A DNA stretch of 64,000 nucleotides from Urophycis tenuis (lineage: Eukaryota; Chordata; Actinopteri; Gadiformes; Phycidae), in NCBI GenBank assembly GCA_036785325.1, contig JAXIVH010000156.1, forward strand, positions 20,001-84,000, given 5' to 3'. The position numbers and the translations under genes are program-made. Under the pieces are notes generated by a model. That model searched no databases and was not told where the DNA came from. It saw only the letters and a program-made list of their open reading frames with translations. Shown in pieces: positions 10,416-27,385 of the stretch. Numbering within the stretch: position 1 is the first letter of the stretch; each line of letters starts with the position of its first letter.

Positions 10416-10466
10416 TGACGTCACGGCTCCCCAATGCAGCGTCACCCTTACGTCCGTCTATAAATA
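10416..10466 (+). promoter_or_regulatory. DNAJC25 core promoter: CRE, CCAAT and TATA boxes
   Basis: A perfect palindromic CRE (TGACGTCA, 10416-10423), a CCAAT box (10431-10435) and a TATA box (TATAAATA from 10459) precede the start codon at 10519 by 103, 88 and 60 bases. The spacing fits a focused RNA polymerase II promoter with transcription starting near 10490. A CCAAT-N9-CCACG ER-stress element was looked for at the CCAAT box and does not match. Binding of CREB/ATF is inferred from the motif only. Confidence 0.7.
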
Positions 10467-10518
10467 GCGCGGCTGTGAGGCCAACATTGTGCGACTGGAG
10501 TTCGCGTCGCGTAGTGAA

Positions 10519-13500
10519 ATGGTTCCCCGACCGGAGCATGGCCGGTCCGGTCTATGGACTCCATCATGCGTTCTGCTCCTGCTCGCCACGTCGTGCATCT
10601 CCACGGCCTCCGCGCTGATAGAAGGCCTGTACTGCGGCACGCAGGTATGCTACGACGTGCTCGGTGTGAACCGGGACGCCACCAAGCCGGAGATCGCGCG
10701 GGCGTACCGGCAGCTGGCCAGGAGGTACCACCCCGACCGGTACCGAGCCGGGGACCCCGGCCTGGCCGGGGAGACGCAGGGCAGCGCCGAGGAGAAGTTC
10801 CTCCTGGTAACAACTGCCTATGAGACGCTGAAGGTGCGTATGAACGCCGTTTGTCTCTACAAAGTCGCACGGATAGGTATGAGGAGCAGTGTTTCTTTGA
10901 AAGCACTGCCCCAACGTACCGGATCCATGTTGGGTTTAGTTTGTTTAGTGACGGGCCGCCGCGGCTCGGGGCCCAACATGCTGACGTCAACTTTCTGTGC
11001 CAATGTGGCACTTTCCCCTCTGATGAATGCAGAGGAACTGTTTGACGGCAGGGTTCGTTCAAATGTTTACTGTCCAGAAAACGAAGTAACCGTGATACCT
11101 TTTACCACGTTGTCATTAAACTACGGTCTGCTCAGTGTTTGGGTTTCCATAATTAACGTGGTGTTTTCTGTTCCCATCCAGAGGTTATAATGAGTAGCGT
11201 GCACTGGGTTATAATCAGAGGATTATCATTTATTTATTTGCATATATTTATTCAGTCGGTTAAGTTTAGCAGTGATGGTTCAGAGGTATATGTCTTATAT
11301 GTTGTTATTTTTGCCTTGACTTGCACGGTTTCTGCTGCTTCACTTTGCTGCTTTGACTGTCCTTCCTTTGAGTAATGAAGTTATCTCGTCTTGATATATA
11401 ATGTATGGAAGGCAGTGCATTTGTTATGACAACAGTCGGTGTGATGGGGTGCAGCTTTGAGTCCCCGAGCCAGTATGACCTCAAGGTTTTAGTGGTGGTG
11501 CTCACCAGCCCTGACCCCGTACGCCCTGACCCCGTACGCCCTGACCCCGTGCCCCCTGACCCCGTGCCCCCTGACCCTTTTCCCCCCTGACCCTTTTCCC
11601 CCCTTAACCCTGTACCCCCTGACCCCGTACCCCCTGACCCTTTTCCCCCCTTAACCCCGTACCCCCTGACCCTTTTCCCCCCTTAACCCCGTGCCCCCTG
11701 ACCCCGTACCCCCCTGACCCTCCAGGATGAGGACTCTCGCCGGGACTACGACTACATGTTGGACCACCCTGAGGAGTACTACCGCCACTACTACGCCTAC
11801 TACCGCACGCGGCTGGCCCCCAAGGTGGACGTCAGGGTGGTCATCCTGGTCACCGTCTGCGCCATATCCATCTTCCAGGTAGGACCAGCGGTGTGGGGGT
11901 GGAGACAGAGGTAGCGAGCCCTACTTGTGGTACGACACCTCCCTGTGTTGTGGAGTTAGTAACACATCCATGGTGTGTAGTTAACTGGACCTACTTGTGG
12001 TGAGTCCGTTATAAGAGCTCTGAACCGTTGTTGCAAAAATGAGGAACTAGGAACTCCCATCTTTGGTGTCCACAATCTTCTGTGTGTCAGCCCCGTACTA
12101 TATACTGTGTGTCAGCCCCGTACTATATACTGTGTGGCAGCCCTGTACTGTATACTGTGTGTCAGCCCTGTACTGTATACTGTGTGTCAGCCCTGTACTA
12201 TATACTGTGTGTCAGCCCTGTACTGTATACTGTGTGTCAGCCCTGTACTGTATACTGTGTCAGCCCTGTACTGTATACTGTGTGTCAGCCCTGTACTCTA
12301 CACTGTGTGGCAGCCCTGTACTCTACACTGTGTGGCAGCCCTGTACTGTACACTGTGTGGCAGCCCTGTACTCTACACTGTGTGTCAGCCCTGTACTCTA
12401 CACTGTGTGTCAGCCCTGTACTGTATACTGTGTCAGCCCTGTACTGTATACTGTGTGGCAGCCCTGTACTGTATACTGTGTCAGCCCTGTACTGTATACT
12501 GTGTGGCAGCCCTGTACTGTATACTGTGTGTCAGCCCTGTACTCTACACTGTGTGTCAGCCCTGTACTGTATACTGTGTGGCAGCCCTGTACTGTATACT
12601 GTGTGGCAGCCCTGTACTATATACTGTGTGGCAGCCCTGTACTCTACACTGTGTGTCAGCCCACCGCTCCCAGTGAGCTCAGACGTGTTCCTGTCAGAGA
12701 CTGAATGAAGTGCGTCTCTGGTCCCCAGTACTACAGCTGGCAGAGCAGCTACAACGAAGCCATCAGCTACCTGGTGACGGTGCCCAAGTACCGCATCCAG
12801 GCCACCGAGATCGCCAAGCAGCAGGGCCTGCTCTGCCGCACCAAGGAGAAGGAGAAGGGCCGCAACCGGCGCTCCAAGGAGGAGGTGCGGGAGCAGGAGG
12901 AGGAGGTGATCCGGGACATCATCAAAAACAAGATCGACATCAAGGGCGGCTACCAGAAGCCCCGGATGTCGGACATCCTGCTGTGCAAGCTGGTGCTGCT
13001 GCCCTACGTCCTGACGGTGTCGGCCTCCTGGTACGCCTCCTGGTTCTACCGCTTCACCATCTGCAGGGAGGAGTACGGCCAGGAGGAGAAGCTCTACATC
13101 ATCAGGTAGGGGCCGCGGAGGCACGGGGCCACGGACCGTCGACCGGGAAGGGAAGACTAAACGTTGATGGAATCGTTTCTTTTTCTTTAGGTGTTTGGTA
13201 TCGAGTATGCATTGGTTTTAAGTGTGGTATTAAAATATTGAGCGCTCAGAACGGCGTCTAACCTGTAGGACACGCAGCGTGTCTCACCCATAGCGTGAAG
13301 GTGTGTGTTGACGTACGGCTGTGTGGTGTCCGACCTGCAGGCGCTACATGAAGCTGTCCCAGTCCCAGTTTGACAGCCTGGAGGACAAGCTGAAGGAGAC
13401 GTTCCTGGAGAAGCAGCTGTGGATTCGGGAGAACTACGAGGTGTGTGCGCATGTGTCTTAAGGCTCGGGTTTATGCAAAAGTAACGGTGTGACATTGGCG

Positions 13501-14523
13501 TTTTGTTTTGCAGAACATTGCTTAGGGTTTTGACTGCACGGTGTACAGTATAGTGAAGTGCCGCTCGCGGACTGTTCTTTAAATGATGGAATGGGCAGTG
13601 GAAGCTGTAAACTAAAGCCAATAAACTCCCAAGGACTCGGGTGGTAAAGCTGGGCATGGCGGCTGCTTCTCTGATTCAGAGGTTAAAGGTCGATTTCTGT
13701 TTGTGTCCACGGTGGTTAACTACATGAATACACCGATCATCATCACTGTCTCTTTGAAAGTGCCTGGCCCCATCCAACACTTTCCTAGGCTGTCCTCCAG
13801 ATGTTTCTGTGTAACAAACATCTGGTGCGTCAGGTTACTGCCACGAACATCTTGAGATGGTTAGCATTGTGTGAATGCAGATCATTAATTTCCCCATGCG
13901 ATCAAGAAGTATATAAAATCATTTTAAGCTTTATAACACAAACCTCTGTTATGATTTGAACCTATAAATATACACAGGATATGTTGGTCGAAGGACAGAG
14001 CTCAAGCTAGTTTTCACTAGTGGATGATGAGGGTTGAATCCATCTGATGCATCGCAACTGAGTTTTGATTTAGATTTTTCGTTAATTCTCCATCTTTTTT
14101 TGTGTGCTAGTCTGTTTATAGCTTATATACATATATAATATATACTGTACCATAGTTATTTAATCACCACTGATGCACTTCTGGTTAGATGCTATCTGCA
14201 TTTCGTTGCTCTGTACTTGTACATGGGCAATGACAATAAAGTTGAATCTAATCTTATCTATCACAGGTAGCAATGTTTCGCAACCACATTTACAAGATAT
14301 CTGCTATATTTATTACCTGTCATAACTTACCGCCTGACATCAAATGTAGCGCCCCGCTATCTGCTACTGCTTTAACGTCGGCCTGCTGTCGCTCCTTCAG
14401 GTGTACAAACAGGAGCAGGAGGAGGAGATGAAAATCAAGATGGCCACCGACCCCAGGATGAAGAGGTACCGCCGCTGGATGAGGAACGAAGGCCCCGGTC
14501 GCCTCACCTTCGCCGATGACTGA
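10519..14523 (+). CDS. DNAJC25: DnaJ homolog subfamily C member 25 (five exons, intact)
   Basis: Exons 10519-10833, 11726-11878, 12729-13105, 13341-13440 and 14401-14523, all with GT/AG borders and matching phases, giving 355 residues. A signal-like N-terminus (CVLLLLATSCISTASA) leads to the J domain at about residues 40-105, carrying the HPD motif (YHPDRY) needed to stimulate Hsp70. A conserved DYDYMLDHPEEYY segment follows, then a first membrane span (VVILVTVCAISIF). Next come a lysine/glutamate-rich loop (PKYRIQATEIAKQQGLL) and further hydrophobic spans (LLCKLVLLPYVLTVSASWYA). The conserved C-terminus is KRYRRWMRNEGPGRLTFADD. This is the DNAJC25 architecture, a multi-pass membrane co-chaperone thought to act at the ER. 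The start was chosen because it gives the signal peptide; the frame upstream has no ATG. Introns 1 and 2 hold tandem repeats. Human DNAJC25 neighbours GNG10; I did not find GNG10 here. Confidence 0.95.
11500..11722. repeat. Pyrimidine-rich tandem repeat in DNAJC25 intron 1
   Basis: Imperfect 14-17-bp units of the type ccctgaccccgtac / cccttttcccc run right up to the exon 2 splice acceptor. They may serve as an extended polypyrimidine tract. Confidence 0.85.
12082..12662. repeat. 24/25-bp minisatellite in DNAJC25 intron 2
   Basis: About 24 copies of units like cagccctgtactgtatactg plus tgtgt. Variants are chiefly tgtat/ctac and tgtgtc/tgtggc. The array is open in all three plus frames, hence the Cys-Val-Ser-Pro repeat ORFs, which are not genes. 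It ends about 70 bp before exon 3. Confidence 0.95.
14158..14268 (+). repeat. 3' tail of a teleost non-LTR element/SINE in DNAJC25 intron 4
   Basis: The sequence 'gcatttcgttgctctgtacttgtacatgggcaatgacaataaagttgaatctaatc' resembles, from memory, the recurrent 3' end of L2-like LINEs and dependent SINEs in fish. The AATAAA here belongs to the repeat and lies in the intron. Confidence 0.5.
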
Positions 14524-16292
14524 GAGCCAATCGGACGCTGCGCAATCTGCCTCAGCGGCCAATGGCGCGTTGCGTGCTTCCCGCCAAACGCGTGTGAAGG
14601 AGGAGGCCTCAGCTGGGGCCTCTCTCCGTCTGGACACCAAGAGATGCGTCTCCCATCGTGGCCCAGAGGGAAGTCAAAGCACCGCATGATTGGGATTTCA
14701 TGAAACATTTTGTTTTTAATGTATAGTTGCTATTGAAATTTCTATTGAAGCTTTTTTTTTTTCTTTTATTATTTTTAATATTATTATTCCCTCTATACCC
14801 TTGTACACATTGCCTCCAATGAGGTTTGTTGTGTTTTATATTTGTTTTGGTTTGTTCCAGAATGCAGAGCTCTGTTCAAAGCAGGAAAAAGGGAAAGTGA
14901 TGTTGAGTGGTATTATCAGAGAGGAGGGGGGTACGCGCATCTCCATGGTAACAAAGTTGACCTGTCTCAGCCACCGGTCTGCCTGAACCCTGACCCCTGA
15001 ACCCATCCCCGGGGTGGGATGGCTGGGAATGTGGCCGGTGCTCCCAAGCCATGCTTGACTCTAGCTGCACAGCTGCATCTTTTAATGCCCAGATGCTCAC
15101 CACCTGGGCCTCAGACCCCCCCCCCTCAGGTACACACGCCCCCCCCCCCTCACAGACTCCGTGGCTGCTGGAGTCTGTGGTACCTCCTGTAATGGTTCCA
15201 CTTTGGGATGTCAGGCGTCATGTCGAGGCGTCCCGGTACCAACCAACAGTCCCGGGGGTCGGCCCGTCAGAACTGCAGACACGCCGTGGCTCCTGGAAGG
15301 AGCTGGAACCGTTTGAGGTGGAAATGCCCGTGGAATCTCAACCGCCATCGGACCGGAGGGGAAGTTACGCTGCAGAAAATAACTGCGGTGTCACTCGGCG
15401 TTCGTCCTCCAAAACGTCTTTTTTATAAAAAGATGCGATGACTTGAGACTTTTGTGTGCGGCTGGCAGCCTGCTGTGTCCGTCCCTGTATCTCACACTGA
15501 CAGCTGTAACACAACATCACCTCACCATGCTTCAGGAGTGTTCTTATCTAAGGGTTGTGTTCCCTGCAGTGGTTCAGGATGTCTGATGTTCATTCAGTCA
15601 TTAAACACCTCTCACCCCCCACTCCAGAACTGTGCTGAGAGGTAGGTCTTCTCATGGTCTTTGTTGACTGGGATGGAAACATTTGCATTTTGATGTCCTG
15701 TAAAATGATTGGCTAAGCCCCCAAACCCTGCCGGTGTATGAGATTGAGACGTTGGTCAAATCATTACGTGACAATTAAAAGTAAACATTTCAATGATGTG
15801 AACATGGATATAGTCCAAAGATGTTTTTTTTACTCATACATTTCTAATCATTAGACAATATTTTATTAGCAATATTATCAGCAGTACACAAAAGAAATGA
15901 GGAAGGATGATGATGTCAGCTTCTGTCCCTACATGGTTATTAAAAACATCACCGCTGTGTTTCAACCAAGAAAAGAGTCTCTAGGCTACATATCTATCCA
16001 TATAACCAAGAATCCAGAGGACATTAGTGTATCAATATACAAACCCTATCTTGTTTGTGTTGTTGCATCAAGAGTAACATATATTTGAATCTTAAAAGAT
16101 GTAGCTAAGAACTTATTGTTTGTTGAGTAATTTGTAAGACGAAGCAGAAGAAATGGCCACCGGTCGGTCATCTGCTGATCTGAGTGCATTGTGAGTGTGA
16201 CTGTCTCCTCCTGAGAGGTCTTAGACCCCCGCCTGGCTCATTTGGTGGGGAAAGGTGTGTTTAGTTCAAATGGTTCTCCTTCCTGCGGTGCC
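14524..16292. other. Convergent intergenic region: DNAJC25 and spindlin 3' UTRs
   Basis: No coding region was recognised. DNAJC25 3' UTR candidate signals are weak (ATTAAA near 15600). For the minus-strand spindlin transcript an AATAAA lies at 15862-15867, about 430 bases beyond its stop codon. The interval has two short poly-C runs (15117-15126 and 15140-15149). ORFs at 15051-15441 show no domain. Confidence 0.5.
15862..15867 (-). terminator. Candidate polyadenylation signal of spindlin
   Basis: AATAAA on the minus strand about 430 nt past the spindlin stop codon. It is the only canonical hexamer in the expected range that I saw. Confidence 0.4.
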
Positions 16293-21346
<5,054 letters not shown>

Positions 21347-21411
21347 GGGCAGGCAGGGAGGCAGCCACGCTGCCCAGCTCCGTGCACCTGATCACCCCAA
21401 TCTGAGGGCCG

Positions 21412-22905
21412 GGAGAGCAACATAGAGGTGAAGGTAGGGAGAGAGCAACATAGAGGTGAAGGTAGAGAGAGAGCAACATAGAGGTGAAAGTAGAGATAGA
21501 GCAACATAGAGGTGAAGGTAGAGAGAGAGTAGCATAGAGGTGAAGGTAGAGATAGAGCAACATAGAGGTGAAGGTAGAGAGAGAGCAACATAGAGGTGAA
21601 AGTAGAGAGAGCAACATAGAGGTAGAGAGAGAGCAACATAGAGGTAGAGAGAGAGCAACATAGAGGTGAAGGTAGACAGAGAGTAACAGAGGTGAAGGTA
21701 GAGAGAGAGTAACATAGAGGTGAAGGTAGAGAGAGTAGCATAGAGGTGAAGGTAGAGATAGAGCAACATAGAGGTGAAGGTAGAGAGAGAGCAACATAGA
21801 GGTGAAGGTAGAGAGAGAGCAACATAGAGGTGAAGGTAGACAGAGAGTAACATAGAGGTGAAGGTAGAGAGAGAGTAACATAGAGGTGAAGGTAGAGAGA
21901 GAGTAACATAGAGGTGAAGGTAGAGAGAGAGTAACATAGAGGTGAAGGTAGAGAGAGTAACATAGAGGTGAAGGTAGAGATAGAGCAACATAGAGGTGAA
22001 GGTAGAGAGAGAGCAACATAGAGGTGAAGGTAGAGAGAGAGCAACATAGAGGTGAAGGTAGACAGAGAGTAACATAGAGGTGAAGGTAGAGAGAGAGTAA
22101 CAGAGGTGAAGGTAGAGAGAGAGTAACAGAGGTGAAGGTAGAGAGAGTAACATAGAGGTGAAGGTAGAGAGAGCAACATAGAGGTGAACATAGAGATAGA
22201 GTAACAGAGGTGAATGTAGAGATAGAGTAACATAGTGGTGAAGGTAGAGAGAGAGTAACATTGAGGTGAACATAGAGATAGAGTAACAGAGGTGAAGCTA
22301 GAGATAGAGTAACATAGAGCTGAAGGTAGAGAGAGTAACATTGAGGTGAACATAGAGATAGAGTAACAGAGGTGAAGGTAGAGATAGAGTAACATAGACT
22401 TGAAGGTAGAGAGAGAAACAGAGGTGAAGGTAGAGAGGGAGTAACAGAGGTGAAGTTAGAGAGAGTAACAGAGGTGAAGGTAGAGAGAGCAACATAGAGG
22501 TGAAGGTAGACAGAGTAACATAGAGGTGAAGGTAGAGAGAGAGTAACAGAGGTGAAGGTAGAGAGAGTGACAGGTGAAGGAAGAGATAGAGCAACATAAA
22601 GGTGAAGGTATTGATGGAAGCAACATAGAGATGAAGGTAGAGAGAGTGACAGAAGTGAAGGTAGAGAGAAACAGAGGTGAAGGTAGAGAGGGAGTAACAT
22701 AGAGGTGAAGGTAGAGATAGAGTAACATAGAGGTAAAGGTAGAGAGAGTACCATAGAGGTGAACATAGAGATAGAGTAACAGGTGAAGGTAGACAGAGTG
22801 TAACATAGAGGTGAAGGTAGAGATAGAGTAACATAGAGGTGAAAGTAGAGAGAGAGTAACAGAGGTGAAGGTAGAGAGAGTAACATAGAGGTGAAGGTAG
22901 AGAGT
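21412..22905. repeat. 1.5-kb minisatellite 5' of spindlin exon 1
   Basis: About 55 imperfect 24-28-bp units of 'gagagagagcaacatagaggtgaaggta'. Purine-rich on the plus strand. The minus strand is open in several frames as Ser-Thr-Phe-Thr-Ser-Leu repeats. It begins within 70 bp of the proposed spindlin start exon, so it lies in the 5' UTR intron or promoter. Confidence 0.95.
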
Positions 22906-22969
22906 AACAGAGCTGAAGGTAGAGATTGTGACAAGAGATGAAGAGAGTAATGTAGAGGTGAGGATAGAG

Positions 22970-25900
22970 TCAAGTAGAGGTGACTCTTTTCTTGTGTTAC
23001 CTGTTGCAGGTGTCCAACGGTGTTTCCAGTCTTTTTAACCTGCTCTTCTCCTAGGTGTGATTCTTTTCACCTGTTTATAGAATATATATTTGTTTGCACA
23101 AGGGGAATCTTATCCTGCAGGCACAACGTCGGAAGTGCAATAAAATAACTGACCAAACATACAAACAGGAAAACACAATCAATCCCTTAGCATCTCACTA
23201 CATACACCTACTATACATAACATGTGCTACATTAGCTAGGTAGTGGATGAGAGTTCATAACCAACGCACATACTCACCAACCTTGAAAATCGCTATATAA
23301 AGTAAATACATTGTAACATTGCATATTAACCCTAAACTACACACTAACCGAAATCTATGTAGTGCCGCTATACATCTTGTATAAGTATAGCCGCAGAATG
23401 AGTTCACTTCTGTTGCTAGGAACAGAGAAGTGTGGGCTCGGGTTCCACTTTTGGTTTGATTTGGTTACGAAGTGGGCGTGGCCACGGCCAGCATTCAAAT
23501 GAGCCTCAACAACACAAGTAAAGAAACCCTGAGGATTGTCGTACGGCCTTCGTCTTGCACTGCTTTTTATTGAGTAATTACAGTGAACAAAAGATTGGTT
23601 AAATGACGTCGCCAGTTGCGTCTTGTTTTTGTATGTTCCACATGTTGACGAGGAACCAGTGGTGGTTCGTCGTGACGTGATTCCCCCTGCATACCGCTGA
23701 GAAGATCTCACCTGATCCACACAAACACACCTGACAGAAACGCCATGTTGATTTTAAACAAATGTAGGCCTTCAGTCCCTAGCGTGTGAAACCCCTTAAC
23801 CCCTTAGCATCTCGTACCTTGGGCTCACTTCAACAGAATCATCTCATTCTCGGCGTTCCTCGCCTCTTATTGTCTCTGTGGTGAACGGAATGATGAAGTC
23901 ATGCTTACCCTTTTTGCAGAACAAAAAGTGTCGAATACGGTGCTCTTCCCGTCCACACTCCACAACTTAACACACGGACTCCACAACTTAACACACGGAG
24001 TCCACAGCAACCCAAAACGCTTTCGCTACCGTCTCCTCCCCACCGCCAGCCCCTCTCCCTGCTGCCATATAGTGCTCCCGTTCGGAACACGCATCGTCGA
24101 CGACAGGCGCATTACGTTGCACCCCGTTGCCTAATAGTGGTCCGCTTGGCTGTTGAATGCGGCAGCGTTCGTCGTGAGGAGAAGACGCGATACCTCATCG
24201 ACTTGATGAATTAATGAACAGACGGAAGACTGGTCGTCCTCTAACACACACAGAACACACATGCGACTCTTTTTTTGTTAGCAGGGCAGAGCTCGTGAGC
24301 AAAGCACGTTACATGACGTCACTCCATGTTCCTAAAGACGTATTTTGAGCTTAGACACTATGGTAAACTCCTGCCTTACAGGGCACACGTTTAAAATATA
24401 TATAATAAAGTTTTATTATTCCAGAAAATAAATAAATGACCTTCCGATTCCTCTGGAGTAGCAGCGCCACAGGGAGGGACAGCGTTGCAGGGGGGGCAGG
24501 TCTGTGCAGGCATGTAGAATACGGGGGGACGGTGGGTACGCGTACCTATCAGTTTTCTTCAGGAGTAATTTTGTACCCATCACTTTTTTTGAAAACCTTG
24601 GCCTCAATTTAGTTAAAAAAAAAAAAAAAAGTTCATATATAATTCTTGAGCGACAGATGCCAACAGATCCACAAAAATCTCTATCTGCACAGACACTATG
24701 GAAGATATTAACCAAGTTAAATCTAGTACAATTATTGGGTTTTTCATGTAAAGCATAACTGTGGAAGGAAACAGGTGCCCACTCATAAATACCTCCCTGG
24801 GTTCAACCCAAGGTTCACCCCCTGGTTCACCCCATGTTATCTTTAAGGTGCCTATTTAAATGCTTAGAGGTGGTCAGAACAGACATGGGGAGGATGGGCT
24901 GACTATATGATATGTGGTGATGGGTTCCGGCAGTAAAGGAAGGAAGGACCATTTCTGTATGGTATGGAATGTTTGAGGTGATGACATCATGTTTGGAAAA
25001 CAGGACAAAAAGGGGCACACGAGGGATGTGCGGCAGTCACTTTGCACATCGACTCAGGCTTTGTGTTGCTTCGCTGCAAGCGATAATAAAGTCTTGATCA
25101 TTCAAACTGCGGCCTCCCAGAACCCTCTTACTTTTGTTAAGATATGTGCTTTAGCCACCACAACACAGGCACAGCTGTAGCTGCTGCTGCTGCTGCGGAG
25201 GGCAACCGCACACTTCTCTGTTCACTGCAACAACTGTAACATTCTACGTTAGGTTGGGGAGGGGTGGGGAGCACGTGTTTGCCAAATGGAACTTTATCGA
25301 CTTTGATTGGAATCCCACGTGTGGGAATCGCACATGCTTGGATGATGTCATGTCACTGATGCTGCAGGTTCAGTTGACAACAAGCCTGTTCGCTTCTCCT
25401 GGCCACCTGACTGGAAAATTTTGTTCGTATAGTCACACGGTTTTTGCTTTCTCAATCTTGGCGAAATGTGTAATGCAGAAGTTGTGTTCTGTGTGTGTGT
25501 GTGTATGGTCAATTGTACTGGGAATTTAAACTATAATATCAAAATATTAGCAAAAGGCATAGCCACATTTGATTTACTCTGAACTTTAACAGGTAGCCTA
25601 GGTAGGTCTATTTTCCTTTCGTAACTCATCTGAGTTTTATAATGTCATCACATTGTCACATGAAGCAGAAGACAGTGGGTCAAATGTCTAATGCTTTTTG
25701 AAAACTTAGGCTTGCCTTTCTTCTTCATAAATTGTGTCGAACATCATCACATTTTTGTATACATTTTTATTAATTAACATGACCTGCGCGAAAGGGGAAA
25801 AAAAATGAAGGTGCGTCATTGTACCCAGCACTTCTGAAAATGCACTTCCGAATGCGGCTTTGTCCCCAGCACATTTCAAACCAAACCTACGCCCTTGTTT

Positions 25901-26075
25901 ATGCTCCCCTGTTGTCTTCACCATCGTACGTGCTGGTAAGTCTAAACTGTGGGGATCAAGGTAGAAGCGTTCACGTCGCGATCCCTGTTAAGTGATATCA
26001 CCAATATTACTTGCAAATTCTACCAAACACTTTGAAGCCAAGCCGAAAGACAAATGATGTCCAGAAGCCCAACAA
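22970..26075. other. 3.1 kb with no recognised gene
   Basis: Both strands were read for exons and repeats. The proposed spindlin promoter and 5' UTR could be here but cannot be located. Visible features are a poly-A run at 24617-24630, a (CTG)5 at 25184-25198, and an AATAAA in a tail-like context near 25086. ORFs in the interval are short and unlike known domains. Confidence 0.4.
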
Positions 26076-26530
26076 ATGGCAGTAGGCCTAACCCATCAGC
26101 CCAGAACAGGAAGAGAGGCCAACACCCGCCACCAAGCTTTGACCATCATATCTCTAAATGTTGAAGGACTGTCTGCAACTAACTCCAAACTCAGCGAGCA
26201 TCAGTGTGATATTCTCTGCCTTCAAGAAACTCACCGCGGACCCAAACATCCCCGCCCTGGAGTGGAAGGCATTACCACCCTCATTGAAAGACCACAGGAC
26301 AAACATGGAAGCCATGCTCGTAAAAAACGGCACAATCATCGAATCAACAACAAAGAGCGATGAAAACAACACAGGTCCTCACCGCTGAGCTCAGAGGAAT
26401 TACCATCTCCTCCATCGAGAAACCTCCCACACCTTTCCTGATGCCAGAATAACCATCATCTGGGAAACCAAGGTGTAGCGAAGGGACAAGGCAGTCCCCC
26501 CACCCGGTCTCGAACTCGGGTCTCCGGGGC

Positions 26531-26770
26531 AGCAAACCAGCAACTTGACCGAAACACCAAAGAGCCAGGCTCGTTGGTGTTTCGGTCAAGTTGCTGGTTT
26601 GGTGCCACAGTGGCACAGCCACCTCATCAGGTAGCGCTGGTTGGTTTCGGCCCATGCTTCCACTGCATCTCCATCAGCGTTGTTTCTGGCTCACAATGGG
26701 GATACGCCAGAAACAACGCTGATGGAGATGCAGTGGAAGCATGGGCCGAAACCAACCAGCGCTACCTGAT
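26531..26770. repeat. Two adjacent near-perfect palindromes in the LINE
   Basis: Palindrome 1 has 26-bp arms (aaaccagcaacttgaccg... and its complement) around a spacer of about 15 bp. Palindrome 2 has arms of about 61 bp (ggtagcgctggttggtttcg... and its complement) around a 14-bp spacer. The right arm of palindrome 2 reads in the LINE frame (AWAETNQRYL). The sequence left of palindrome 1, read on the minus strand, has a tRNA-like B box (GAGTTCGAGACC), suggesting a SINE fragment was caught up in the inversion. Confidence 0.85.
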
Positions 26771-27337
26771 CCATGATGCCAAACAACCAAGTGGGTCTTT
26801 GATCTGATGGAGAACTGCATGCTGACAAGAAACATCCCAAAGATCTGGAGGAAAACCAAAATCATCGCTCAATCTCCCTGCTATGCCACCTGTACAAGCT
26901 GTTTGAACACCTGATCCTCACCAGGCTTACCTCAGCCACTGAACCAGACATTGTACCTCGACAAGCTGGAGTCCCACCTGGCAAATCCACAACAGGTCAA
27001 CTTCTGAATCTCACACAACACATTGCAGACGGGTTCCATAAAGGACAGGTTACGGGAGCCGTCTTTGTTGATCTGTCTGCCGCTTATGACACTTAGAGTC
27101 CTTTAGAGAGTGTCACAGTGTTGCTAATGACACTGTGAACCACCGCCTCCTCCTGAAAAAGACCCTGGCACTCGCAGACCTCATCGGAGACCTCCTGAAA
27201 GACAGCCGTTTCTATGTTGTCCTTAACAACAAGCAAAGTCGCTGGCGACGACAATGGCTTACCTCAAGGCAGTGTGCTTGCGCCACTACTATATAACATC
27301 TCTACACCAATGACCAGCCAATGGACCAGAACACTGA

Positions 27338-27385
27338 CAGACAGACAGACAGAAATACTTTAATGATCCCTGAGGGAAATTGAAT
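27338..27385. repeat. (gaca)n plus conserved repeat tail
   Basis: Tandem gacaga followed by 'aatactttaatgatccctgagggaaattg', the same tail as at 19918-19965. It resembles 3' ends of abundant teleost LINE/SINE families. It marks an insertion into the LINE on its 3' side. Confidence 0.6.

Noticed and set aside
10448..11062. Minus-strand ORFs opposite DNAJC25 exon 1
   Set aside because: GC-rich shadow frames; the plus frame has the J domain and splice sites.
12063..12708. Three parallel ORFs of about 200 codons rich in Cys-Val-Ser-Pro
   Set aside because: Repeat translation of the DNAJC25 intron 2 array, open in all three frames.
15051..15428. 125-codon ORF downstream of DNAJC25
   Set aside because: No domain and no splice context; lies in the probable 3' UTR.
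14524..16292. Possible GNG10 exon downstream of DNAJC25, as in mammals
   Set aside because: No G-gamma sequence or CAAX-type C-terminus was found on either strand.
23355..26000. Short ORFs as spindlin 5' exons
   Set aside because: None gives a frame-compatible, spindlin-like N-terminus with a matching donor site.
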